Positions 22,261 through 32,254 of a stretch of 32,254 nucleotides of DNA are shown here, in pieces. Made by a program: the position numbers and the translations under genes. Position 1 is the stretch's first letter, and the number at the start of each line of letters is the position of its first letter. The notes under the pieces were generated by a model, which saw nothing but the letters and a program-made list of their open reading frames with translations, was not told where the DNA came from and did no database searches. Source of the stretch: Pelargonium x hortorum (taxonomy: Eukaryota; Streptophyta; Magnoliopsida; Geraniales; Geraniaceae); NCBI GenBank assembly GCA_036897525.1, contig JAYMTJ010000096.1:1-32254 (forward strand). Direction: 5' to 3'.

Positions 22261-23150
22261 TAGATCAAAGCATATACTTTACCCGTGTAATATGACTGGC
22301 GCTACTACAAAAAAAATTGGCTCTAAAGTTCACATACTAATGTTTGACTGGGCCCGCTTTTAACCGAACAAGCTCTTTTTGAGTAGGTATAGTCCGGTAT
22401 TCCCCAATATTTATGGTTTGAGTCTAGCTTTGTAAGCAATGGTTTTAAACTTTTACGTTTTTTTTTTCACAAGGACCCTCCCACTGGGATTTCTATTATT
22501 CTCTAACGTCTTCCTAAGTGTTGGCCATTTCTAGTCCTTTTCAATTTGTCGATACTAGAATCTTAGAGATTGCCAAGAGAATTTGGGTATACTTAATATA
22601 TAAAGAGTACTAGAGTCTGAGTCATTATATTTTAAAGAACCCCCCTTGTAAATAAATAGGTTTTTTCGAGAAAGAGAAAGGAAGTAGTTCTAAATCTTGA
22701 GGAGTTCCTTTTTATGGGTATTCCTAATAGGAGTTTACGGGTGTCTTATTATTTATCGAATTAAGGAATTTCTTACAAGTTTTAAGTGGTTAACGAAATT
22801 TTTAATAAATTATCTTACCGGGAATCTATGAGGAAAGCATTTTCTGCATTCACATCTAAAAAAGTTTTCCTTCTCATTTATGAATAATATTATATTCAGA
22901 ACCCTCCTTAATTTAATAGTAGTACTTTTGACTAAAGTTCCGTAAGGGCCCACTTTTCAGTAAGGGTATCCCTGGATTTGATACCTATTATTTTCAAGAA
23001 AGCAGCCGTTACTTGTTAGGAAGGGCATACTCTTTGGGATTATGTACTACACTTAAGTTACAAGGACTTTGTAAGATACTAAATCAACTCTTTGTAGCTT
23101 ATAACTGTTTTTTTGGAACTTTCTTTGTTGCACTTAGTTACTTAGTCAAG
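22261..23150. other. Gene-free, CpG-normal stretch
   Basis: A run of ten T at 22,458-22,467; no target-site duplication or element body is recognised beside it. No gene seen. Confidence 0.5.
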
Positions 23151-23237
23151 AGATGGCATGATTCTACAACACTACAACTATAAAGACAAGCCCAGGGCCG
23201 GCAAATTAAGCAGACTCTTACTTATTTCCCAGTTTTT

Positions 23238-23719
23238 TTAGACTTTCTGCAGCTTACTCTGTATCTCATTCATCATAGCTAGACTAATCTTAAAACCTTC
23301 CTGAGTACCTATAGCAGTAACCATCTTATGAGTCTTTATGATAGCTGCCTTACTTCTTTTGTAATACCTAAAGTTCCTGTACCCTTGTTTCATACCTATC
23401 TCACTCTTTTATGATATGAACTAGACTTAAAAGGACACCCTACTCTTTACTTTGTTTCATATTCCTACTACCAGGACCTTTCCTAGCTATACCCTTTACT
23501 AGTCAGTATCTTGTTAGCAGCTTTATTAACATCGCTATACCTACCAGTCTTCTGGGTGTTAGAACCTTTCCTTGTAGAGCTAGACTCTTCTTTTCTTTTA
23601 GGGTTCCTTGCCTTAGTGTTCCTTCTAGCTGCTGTAGTAGAGTAGTAAGCTGTATACTTATCTACACTATATTCTATGAATTGTCTTACTAGAAGATTAG
23701 TCCTATAGTAGATAGTTAT
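23238..23719 (-). pseudogene. Possible decayed coding region, unknown family
   Basis: A 51-codon minus-strand frame with an ATG (23,393-23,238) is lysine-rich (for example YYKRSKAAIIKTHKMV) and ends KLQKV. Upstream on the same strand is a start-less open stretch at 23,719-23,486 (78 codons) with a basic, serine-rich run (ARRNTKARNPKRKEESSS). The shared strand, the hydrophilic composition and the CpG-poor setting make a decayed coding element plausible. Open stretches of this size are, however, common by chance, and I recognise no domain. The word LAMMNEI near its 3' end is also readable at 29.39 kb. Function unknown. Confidence 0.25.
23262..23282 (-). repeat. 21-nt inverted repeat, copy 1
   Basis: The minus strand reads CTAGCTATGATGAATGAGAT plus A, identical to the plus strand at 29,387-29,407. 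Confidence 0.85.
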
Positions 23720-26160
23720 CTAATAGATATGTAATAGATATTTATAGGTATATAGTATATAATAGTTTAGGAGTTATAGTTTATAGTATTAGGATATTAA
23801 GAACAAGATAAACTAATGAAAAGGTCCATAAGGCTAAACAATAGACTAACAAAGTGAATGACACAATAAGTGAAGTTCATTAACAGATAAGCTAAACAAT
23901 CTAAAACATGTAATACAGAATAAGTGTTAAAGAATAGAGTTCTCCTGTAACGTGAGGCCTTATGAGAGTCTTTAAAAGAGGATCTTATACCAACGACTTG
24001 TACCTATTCTTATCTATCTTGGGTCTGGTGCCTAAGTTCTTATTAGTTGCCTGGTTGCTTGGATCGGGAGTGTGTATAACATAGGTACATGGAAAATCCC
24101 AGATTATTAAACCTTTCCTGTTCAGAAGCTTAATGCCTAAGGAATTGGATCTACCTCGAGATACTGGAGCACTTCCAACAAATACCAAAGACTTAATACC
24201 AAAGAAAGGAAAAGAATGATTTAGACTTTAGAACCAGTAAAACCTGTACCTGTAAAAGCAAAATAGCTAACGAAAGGAAAAGCTAAATGAAAGTATATTC
24301 TTGACAGGTAACACCAACTTCTTCTTGAGAACCCAACTAGAAATTTATATTGAATTCCTAACATCTTATCTTGATCTTACTCTTTGGAAAGTAGGGCAAA
24401 GCAGTAGCTATTTCTTCTAATAAAAGCCAGAGGAGTATAGTACTTGACACTGATAAAGGGTATTTTCGTACTTAAAATGGGAGTATTCTTTTGTTCAAGG
24501 AATTGCAGCTAATACTTAAAGGAGGTTCCAGTTTTAAGGTGTTTAGAGTCAATTCCTGAGCTTATTAGGTGCCGCTTAAAGGAGGATATTTATATCAAGC
24601 AAAGCGATCATCTTAGCCGATAAGTTAGGATAACAGAATCTATTTGTTTTTTATAGACTCTGAATTCTTAAGAGGTTCCGGATAAATAAAATGAAGTAAC
24701 TTAAACTATTTAGGAAGTGCCAGTAAAGGGATAGTCACTGTAACTACAGGAGCTTTTCCTTACCCAGAACTCTATATTCCTAGGATAAACCAGAGACTTA
24801 ACCTCTACTTGTGGTTCTTGGCTTTCAATCAAGGTAGGTACGAAGTTCTTCTTGATTTCGATCTATATGTTAGGTAAAGAAGTGAATCCCTAAAGAAAGG
24901 TGTTTTGTCTTGCAGGGTCTCCGATAATGTATTCCTGGTTATTGGAAATGAAATTGATTGGTTTACAGAATCCACCAAAGTGGACATGTAAGTTAAGAAG
25001 TTGGCAAAGCATTAATCGGAATAGGGTTACAGGTTCCTAAGAAGAGTACACTCTATTTGTATACCAGAATTCAATTAGTTGACAGAAATACCCGAAATAT
25101 GTTAGGAAATGTCAAGCAAGCTCTCCTTTGCTATACATAATTTAGACTAAGAGGTATTATAAGAAAGAAAAGAGAGGATTTCTAGTCAAAAGTACTAATC
25201 TGTCTAATCTGTACTGGGAAAGCCAGAGTTATACAAGCACTAAGAAAAGAAGAAGTACAAAGTTCGGTTTGGGTAAAGTTGGCAGTGTTAAAGCATTACC
25301 GGAATTGACCTGGTTAGGAAATGAATAAGTTTGCCCTGGGAAAGCACTCGTAAACCAATACCGTCATAAGAGCGTTATTGTCACAGAGAAGAGAATAGGT
25401 TAGTGAATCAGTTTATGCTTTATCTAGTCTAGCTACACTGGCTATACTGTACAAATTTTTGAGTTGTAGTATTTATTGGGTTTCTTTAGTTTAGCACTCA
25501 ATTCCAGGGTAGATAGTCCTATGGCTTCTGTACTCGTTACTTCATCGGAAAGTTCCCTCAACTATTATAGTCTAGAGAATTTCCGTGGACTGTGCTATGT
25601 TATTCAGTTCCTAGGATTAGAGTCAAACTAGAGGAATTTAGAGTTGGTAGCTGACAAGAGGTGTTATAGTTTAGTTTGGTTCTAGGATTTAGGGTTCTAA
25701 GGTTTTCAGGTTCCTAAGAAAGATAGAATCAGGTTTCTGTCTATAACTAGCAACATCCCAACTAATACAACTAAACAAGGAATTTTCTAAGACTCCTTTT
25801 CTACCAGCTTAGAATACAGAAATCAGTTAATGCTTAGACTAGAATTGAGGGTTTATTTAGGATATTGACTCCTTTACCTAAGGAAAGAGAGGCCTTGTTT
25901 CCATAATTCTTGAACTCCAATTCATGGCTTTACAAATATCTATACAAGGAGTACAGAGCTACCTAAGCAGGCTTTCCAAGAACAAGTCAACTTGCCTACG
26001 GTCTCTTTATTATATTAACCTAAGACCTTCTCTTTACCGGAAAACTAGCCTATATCACGGTGGAATTGACTCTGTATCTGTATGAATACATGGGAAGAAT
26101 TAGCATAGTAGTTAAAGGTAGTTAAAGAAAGGCTCAACTAAATGAAATAAGGAATTGTAC

Positions 26161-27269
26161 TATAATAAATAGGGTTCAGGTATCCCTTTTACAGAAAAGA
26201 TCCAAGGTTAGACAATTTAGGGTTGCACGGTTTGGTTCTAAACATTTTGACTTGGGAAGTACGATTTTACAGTAAAGGACATAAACGGAGTCTCTTTCCT
26301 TTTGATATTCCTAAAATTTCCTATTTAAAAAAGAGGAATGAGAGCTACTACTCTCTCTTATCCGGAATCTCTATCATACTATAACTCTTATAATACTTCT
26401 CCCTAGTTATTCCTACCTACCTACTAGTTATTCCTATATATACACAATATAAGAAGACTAATCCGGACTCGAATTCTAACAAAAAAGAAGGGACCCTGTG
26501 CCTGTATCATTAACTTCTAATAAAAGAATATTCCAAAGAAACAGACTTGCAAAAAAAACCACTTACTTAGGATTCTTGTCGCTTTAAAACTGACAGAAAG
26601 CTTCCTCTAAAGTAACCATAACCTGACGAAGGACCAATACCTAGAATTCACAGGAAAGTTCCTCTCTTCCCTAATACAAAGACAAAGAACTTGTAAACTA
26701 ACCTAGTCAAAATCCCAGAGTAAGTTAAGCTTTGACCCTAAATTGAATAAAAGAAAAGTATCGAAAACAAGGAACCCAATAACATTAAAAACAGAAAAAA
26801 ACCAGCCTTAATCTGATCCAGGAATTGGGTGTAAGGGCTCGTGGAAGCCCACAAATGTAAGGAGAGTTCCTAATTGGCCAGGTTTGTGGAGTACTACCTA
26901 TTTAGTTAGCTATTTTAAGGCTTTTATTGAACTCGGAGAGAACAAGGACTTAGTATTTCGTACTTACAAAGTCTTAGGTCCAAGTAATAACTCCTTTTTA
27001 GTCGAGAGTCCACCGGATCCCTTTGCGTAAATGTTTAGATAGAACAAAAAAATCTCCTTTCTCTGCGAAGAGTTATCCACGCCCCTGAAACCCCCAAGGA
27101 CCCTATACTCCGACGAGGATATTCCCTCCTTTCTAAATTCTTTATCTGTTAGAGCGCCTTAGAATTAGATCAGAAATCGAGAGTTCTAATCTAGTGGAAA
27201 GCCCCGTTTTACGACTCTGAGAAGGTACTGATTTGAGAGTTCTGTAAACAAACCATTTTCTATTAGTTG
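26161..27269. other. Gene-free stretch with short tandem duplication
   Basis: CTAGTTATTCCTA occurs twice (26,403-26,415 and 26,424-26,436) around CTACC repeats. A possible very diverged S-like piece (AAGAGGAATGAG) lies near 26,331, too weak to call a copy. No gene seen. Confidence 0.5.
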
Positions 27270-27800
27270 CTTGTTCCTGTGTTTACAGGTTTCCTATTAT
27301 TACTTCGATTTTACAGATAATAAAGGGTATTTAGTGTCTTCTATGGGACTTGAACTCCTGTATTTTAGTGTGTATATTCCCTAAGGTTTCTTATCCTCGA
27401 TATAATAATAACTACAAAGCAAAAGAGGAAGAATTTTGACTATAAAGACTGTACTTAGCTATTACTCCTATACAAAAGGGAATACTATAACAAAGAATAC
27501 AACAACCCCCAACTACAAGAACTACAGCTACAGTAAGAGGATTCACTAAGCCCCAAAGTAAGAAAAGAAAGTAGGGCTCCATACATAGATAAGAGAAGTC
27601 CCAGGTACGGGTATTGCAGAGTAAGATAGTGATACAGGCTAAGAGTTTTTCAGTATATCTCTAGAAAGGTATAAGAATTCTAGAGAAGATAGGTTTCCAC
27701 TAAAAAATCAATGGGAGCTTTGTTTAGATTTTGCAGGAGATAATAGAACTGAGTGCTTCTGTGTTCCTTTTCTTTCTAGTTTCAAATTCCAGATAATTGG
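27270..27800 (+). repeat. Dispersed repeat family copy (M-T-S, distal M)
   Basis: Block M is at 27,270-27,312 (TTGTTCCTGTGTTTACAGG, then TTTCC and TTACTTCGAT). T is at 27,342-27,400 (TATGGGACTTGAACTCC, then CCCTAAGGTTTCTTATCCTCG). A weak S follows at 27,400-27,440 (AAAGAGGAAGAATTTTGAC). A second M-like block lies at 27,748-27,800 (CTTCTGTGTTCCTTTTC then TAGTTTCAAATTCC). The word at 27,345-27,358 is, on the minus strand, GGAGTTCAAGTCCC, a near-consensus tRNA T-arm. This makes it the copy whose minus strand looks most tRNA-like, although the hairpin seen at 10.93 kb is absent. Confidence 0.48.
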
Positions 27801-28633
27801 GGCGTATACTTGCTATAGGAAATGCCCCGCTCGAGAGGTTCTAAGAATTTCGAACAAGTAAGAAGAGTTCAAATAACAAGAATTATAGGACTTAGTTAGT
27901 ATAGGGTTTTCCAGGCAGTTAAAAAAAGTGAATAATGAAAACACAGTAAATGTAAACTCTGAAAGTACCCCTATCTAAACTAACGAGAAAAAAAGAATTT
28001 ATAATAACTTCATTACTTTAGGAATTAAAGCCCAGTAACACAGTCCCAGGTAAGCCAAGTTAAGAATCTCCTTCTCTCTCCCAACGGAACTTAGGACTAT
28101 AGGTCTCTAGGATCATTTACTTGCGTTAAAACACCTATCCTCCGCTTCTTTTATTAACTTTTGAACACTTGTTTTGATTTGCTCTTTCTTGACTTAGACT
28201 TTGCTTTCATGACTTCTTCGGACGACTTATAAAAAAAATAAGAAATAGGTTGGGAGACTTTTCTTTTAGGTGTAGGAAGAGTAGGAGCTTTCTTTTATAA
28301 AGAGATACTCTTATCTTAATTAGAGCAGCTAGCTAATGGTTGTATTATTGTAGAGTATTATAGGAATAATGTCTTTATAATTAGATACGAACTTACTATA
28401 ACTAGTGCTTTGGCTCGCTAATTGGACAGCTTTCAAAGACTAAGATTCTCTATTCTAATGTATCTTTCTTATGGGCTAGTGCTTTCTTATGAGATTGACC
28501 TTCCTCGCTTTAGCATGCTAGTGTAGGTGGAAGGGGCTTTGCAAGGAGAAGGCTGTACAGATAGGGAGCATAGATAGGACTTTCTTCTATTAAATGTTTT
28601 CCTGTTGAGAGAAAGAAAAGGGAACTTCCAACC

Positions 28634-28646
28634 TTGAACCTGCGGC
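28634..28646 (-). repeat. tRNA T-arm-like fragment, repeat of 138-150
   Basis: Exact 13-nt match to 138-150 (GCCGCAGGTTCAA on the minus strand). The following bases (GGTTGG) do not close a T-stem. Single fragment without other tRNA parts. Confidence 0.3.
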
Positions 28647-28756
28647 CATTACCTAATTCGAGTGTTGATTTACCGTTATCTTATAACTAGAAAATGTAAG
28701 CATCTACAAAATCCCCGAGAGAATTTATAGAAATAAAGGTCAGATTGAAAGTTTAT

Positions 28757-28777
28757 TTATTATTATTATTATTATTA
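28757..28777. repeat. (TTA)7 microsatellite
   Basis: Seven perfect TTA units in a longer TA-rich tract. Confidence 0.92.
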
Positions 28778-28820
28778 TATAAGCGATTTCAATTGACTCT
28801 ATTTATTATATTAAGTGATT

Positions 28821-29450
28821 CTATTCTTTCTTATATGCTCTTGATAGAGCAAGACCTGCATTCAAGGGCTTTTCATTCTATTTACTTTTGGAATTGTATT
28901 ATTGAGTTCTAGGAATTTATGTACCCACTAAAGAAATAGGAGTACTTGCTTGCTTGCTTGGACTACTGACCGTACCTACACTTCCTTGGCATACTCCTAT
29001 ACTGACTGGGAATTGCTTTGCACTGACTAAGTGAGTACATTAAATTACAGTAACTGAGTTCTTAATATATCCTTTAGGTATATCTTTAGGTATATGTCGA
29101 TTCCTTAGGAGAGGGTAGTTAAGTTGGGCTAGATTTCTTACTCCAAGTTCAAGGATACATATTGGGCAGTTCCGTTCCTATAACATCTGATTGTAGGCAT
29201 CTTTCTTCTAGTCTCCAGCTCGTACATTCCCTTGAATTCGAAGGTTACCGCTCTTAAGAAGAAGTAAAGTAGATGCCTAAGTTCAATTGCCTCTAGACAG
29301 TTAGTATAGCTAACTAAAGGTATAATAGCTGGTATCAAGACTGGCTCTAAGGTATATCTGTTAAGAAGATAGTGATACAGAGTACTCTAGCTATGATGAA
29401 TGAGATAGGTAGTACAAATAAGAAGTTAAAACTATTTTATTTAATAGCTG
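28821..29450. other. CpG-poor block
   Basis: About six CpG in 620 bp by hand count. (CTTG)4 lies at 28,945-28,960 and a 12-nt tandem duplication (CTTTAGGTATAT) at 29,072-29,095. A minus-strand frame at 29,138-29,338 (TTG start, 66 codons, open about 16 codons further upstream) has a varied composition including the run KGMYELETRRKMPTIRCYRN. I recognise no family and give it low weight. The 21-nt word shared with 23.27 kb lies at its right end. Confidence 0.5.
29387..29407 (+). repeat. 21-nt inverted repeat, copy 2
   Basis: Identical to the minus strand at 23,282-23,262. Both copies sit in CpG-poor blocks and both lie in open stretches that read LAMMNEI. In this copy it continues GSTNKK; the open stretch is only about 35 codons. 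Confidence 0.85.
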
Positions 29451-30650
29451 TATAAATTTTGATAGGGGCTCCTTCGTTTTTTGATTTCAACTCTAATGTA
29501 AGGGGGTAAAACGAAATTCTCTAGCTAGAATGAGACCCATTTATTAGGTATACGTGTTGTTTGTTCCATATCACTTTACTAAATACTAAGTTTTTTTACT
29601 TTGCGCAATATGCTTAGTACTAGCAAGATTTAGGGTGAGAGATAGGGCTAGCCAAGAGCGCCTTTTTTCGCGCCGGGTGAAACCCTATAGAATTGACTTC
29701 ATTTTTATTAGGATTTCATAAAGTCTGTAACTGCTTATTAAGGCTCGAGATGGGATCTCTTTTTTTGTCCGGTAGCTAGTTGCAGGATTTTTAACTCATA
29801 ATTATTTATACCCCATCTCTATGCGTGTTCGTTCCCAGTCTTTTTTGGTATAATAACTCTTTATCATAGCTATGGTACAGCCAAGGACTGATAGATTCTA
29901 ATGACAGTTCCGGTAACAGATTAAGAGTCATCCCATTCAATACTAAGTCAATTAAGATGTATGTATTAGGATGATATACTGATTAACCGTAGGAACCTTG
30001 CATTTCCTAACACCTCTGCCTAAGGTGATGCTTAAAAAGAATTGTTCTCATGTTGGTGATGGTATCGGTTAGGGTAATAAGACTGTTTACGAAGGCAAAT
30101 GATGCTTGTTATAGGGACCACTCTTTATTTCTTTTAGTATTGAGAACGAACTCCTAATTTTATGAGACAATAGCAATTATCGGGTAGTAATGAAGGGACA
30201 CACTCGCCTGAACTTCCCCTACGAATTCTTGATTCTCCTTGTCTTACTGAACTAAAGAAAAAAAGGGTACTCCTAAAAATGTAACTGTACTGTCCTCGAC
30301 TTAATCTAATGCAGATCAATAGAATTCAGGATACCACTTGACTAGCTAGCAATAGTTCACCGGTCGGCAAGCGATACCCTCAGCGAATTTCTACTATCTT
30401 TGTAGTCTAGTTCAAAGCGCTCTTCTCTTTTTCTTTTTTTGACACTAATTAACTGGGACACTAATAGAATTGTCCTTTCCTGATTCAATGCTCTTATTCC
30501 TCTCGGTCTTGTAACCCGGAAGCTCGAATATTAACAAAACTCTAATTCAATTACCAAAGAGACCCACAAGGCACATCTCGAACTGTAACTAGCTCAAACT
30601 GAAAGAACAGAAATCCAAACCTAATAGACCGAGCTGCATTACTATATAGA
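29451..30650. other. Gene-free stretch
   Basis: CpG-normal. A GC-rich spot (GAGCGCCTTTTTTCGCGCCG) begins near 29,657. The second copy of the 22-nt repeat (AAGAAAAAAAGGGTACTCCT plus AA) is at 30,255-30,276. A 61-codon minus-strand frame at 30,134-30,319 has no motif. Confidence 0.5.
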
Positions 30651-32254
30651 ACAACTTCTTTCTCTAAAGGAACCTTCAATCCGACGGAGCTTTCATAGGA
30701 TTTAGGTTATAAGGTCAGGTAGTTCTTATAGGGTTCTGATGAGTGTTCTGACTTTTCAAAGGTGTGAAGGTACTAAGTTTCTAAGTTTGGCTTTTAGACA
30801 GAACCTGTTAGTGAGTGATCCTTAGCTTCCAAAGTAAGAAATGACCTAGATTGACCCTCGAGAGATTGCATCCAAAGAGTGTGTACCTAACTTAAATAAA
30901 GTTAGGAATGCTTAAATCCTTTCCTAGCTGTATACCTCAGAGTTAGAGTTCCTATAAACTGGTAAGAGTTGGACTCTCCTCGCAAAGAATCTGTATTCTG
31001 TTATCTACCTAATGTCCTTGAAAATCCCATTCGAACACAAGTACCGATCGTTAGAACTGGTTACTGAAGTGTTATTACACCAAGAAAAAAAGCACCTAAA
31101 GAAACAGGTTCGGAACCTTTGTTTCACTCTCGAAAATGTGCAAGTGGTAATGATGCTGGCATTGACCATTGACAGAGAGGCTAGCTTTAGATTGAGTTGA
31201 CTTAAGTGTTCGGTTCTTCCTTTAACAACACCGGAATACAGAGAAAGGCCCACTTGACCATCGACCGACAAGACAAGCAACTGCTTTCACAACTGGAAAA
31301 TCTTTCCTAAGAGCTAGACCTAGAATAAGAAGACTTGATCTGTACCTTAATCTTTGACTTGTTTAGGACTTGAGAGCTTTCCTCATAGGAGTTGTTTGAC
31401 TTACTTCTTTGGACTTCATTTACTTGTGTGTCCTCCCTGCTTAACTTGTGAGTTAGACTTTAGAGCGCTAGAAAGACCTCTTGTTGAGATATACCCATCT
31501 TGTTAGGACTGAGATACTTAGCATTATAGAGTATTAGGATTAGGAGACTTATAGACAGCAGAACTGATAGCTGTGTAACCGGGAGCTCTTGAGCTTGGTT
31601 CCTAGAGATAGAAGGGGATGTTAATCCCTATAGAGTATATTCTAAATAGACCACATTACACTTTGAAGATCACCAACACCAGTAAAATAAAAAAAAAAAA
31701 AAGTTCACTTAAATGAAACTGGAAAACCGAAAATATTTGACTTTATCGATACTCCCAAATGGAAAAGACCCCAAATTGATTCCTGAAAACTAGTTTAGCT
31801 TGAAAAAAATCAAGAAATAGTATCCTTTACATTACGAAAACCCTTCTTTAGCTAAAATTCCTAGAGTACTAAGACTAAACTGGTTAGATAGAAAGACTTA
31901 CCTTTGGAGAATCCGTGTTCTATATCCTCATGTTAATGCCACCAATTAATTGTATTCTGTCAGCGAAGTGCTTTGGCCTAGATTCGCATGAAGGATTCTT
32001 ATCTTAGTTAGGTTAGCAGGTTACTGAGTGGCTAGAAGAATTGAAGATTTCTGTGGTATGTATGTGTTCCTAGATCAGTTAGACCAACTAAAAGAGATAA
32101 AGAGGCAAACTTTAGTTTGGTTATAACAAACATTTGTAGTAAAGCATGAATAAAGCGGTTAGAAAGCAATTAGTTACCTGTATTCCTTCATTTTCTAGAT
32201 TCCTGGGATTGGTATTAAAGAGTTCCTAAACTGGTAAATAGATGACTTCCAATG
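30651..32254. other. CpG-poor block reaching the window end
   Basis: About 22 CpG in 1.6 kb (hand count, observed/expected about 0.4). Two overlapping antisense frames cover 31,005-31,280 (minus, 91 codons, TTG start) and 31,012-31,200 (plus, 62 codons, ATG). At most one could be real, and neither has a motif. A run of 14 A at 31,689-31,702 is the longest homopolymer of the window and could be an A-tail of a plus-strand retroposed piece, but no matching target-site duplication was found upstream. The block probably continues past the window. Confidence 0.45.

Larger units (their letters stand above)
23151..26160. other. Long CpG-poor block
   Basis: About 28 CpG in 3 kb (hand count; roughly 97 expected from GC content). 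This is the longest such block. At its left end the minus strand has coding-like open stretches (23,238-23,719, described separately). At 23,985-24,188 a 67-codon minus-strand frame (TTG start, open about 17 codons further upstream) has a varied, protein-like composition but no known motif. TA-rich low-complexity DNA lies at 23,700-23,770. From 24.4 to 26.1 kb I see no gene, only short recurring words such as CAGGTTCCTAAGAA near 25.03 and 25.70 kb. Confidence 0.55.
27801..28820. other. Gene-free stretch with microsatellite
   Basis: Contains the T-arm fragment at 28,634-28,646 and a (TTA)7 microsatellite at 28,757-28,777. No gene seen. Confidence 0.5.

Noticed and set aside
21613-31194. Shared 16-mer CTAGCTTTAGATTGAG near 21.62 and 31.19 kb as homologous blocks
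   Set aside because: Both lie in CpG-poor DNA, but there is no extended similarity and about one such match is expected by chance.
31005-31280. Overlapping antisense open frames of 91 and 62 codons
   Set aside because: Frames of this size are expected by chance at this GC content; no motif, no clear ribosome-binding or splice context, and the larger one needs a TTG start.
1-32254. Expanded plant or fungal organelle genome
   Set aside because: Gene-free AT-rich DNA with tRNA-like pieces raised the idea, but no organelle gene or rRNA fragment is recognisable. The A-tailed SINE with target-site duplication and the CpG mosaic fit nuclear DNA better. Not fully excluded.

Overview
This window looks like AT-rich (about 36% GC by eye) eukaryotic nuclear DNA with no recognisable intact gene. 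No open frame with a start codon exceeds about 91 codons on either strand, which is what chance gives at this base composition, and none of the short frames shows a family motif I can name. There is no operon structure, rRNA, CRISPR array or complete tRNA. The organism cannot be named. A retroposed element with an A-tail and a target-site duplication argues for a nuclear genome with LINE machinery, and against a bacterium or a bloated organelle genome.

The window is a mosaic of two kinds of DNA. One kind (for example 16.0-17.0 kb) has CpG near the level expected from its GC content and many A/T homopolymers. The other kind, at about 11.6-13.1, 14.8-16.0, 18.3-18.5, 21.5-22.2, 23.2-26.2, 28.8-29.5 and 30.7-32.25 kb, is strongly CpG-poor (hand-counted observed/expected about 0.2-0.45). 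This fits old, formerly methylated sequence, or DNA of a different origin, embedded in a different background. The CpG-poor blocks hold most of the faintly coding-like open stretches.

The first kind carries a degenerate dispersed repeat family. Four blocks recur in the same order: a tRNA-like block T, block S (GATAAG...AGAGGAATACACCTTA), block U (TCTATCT...TAGCTCC) and block M (AAGTCCGTTT...GTTTCC.GGTTTC). The copies I can support are at 0.31-0.46 (inverted), 3.3-3.7, 8.96-9.4, 10.84-11.13, 20.67-21.03, 21.15-21.27 and 27.27-27.8 kb, with a weaker one at 13.56-13.87 kb. The 20.7-21.3 kb copies are head-to-tail. The window also carries a separate, short tRNA-headed SINE (7,627-7,777, minus strand) with A and B boxes, a 9-nt A-tail and a 9-nt target-site duplication following a TTTT run. 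Further B-box/T-arm relics are scattered through the window.

Other structure is small: pentamer, trimer and tetramer microsatellites, short tandem duplications, and three long exact repeats (21-nt direct, 21-nt inverted, 22-nt direct). Overall this appears to be a gene-free repeat graveyard whose most informative content is the repeat family, the SINE and the CpG mosaic.
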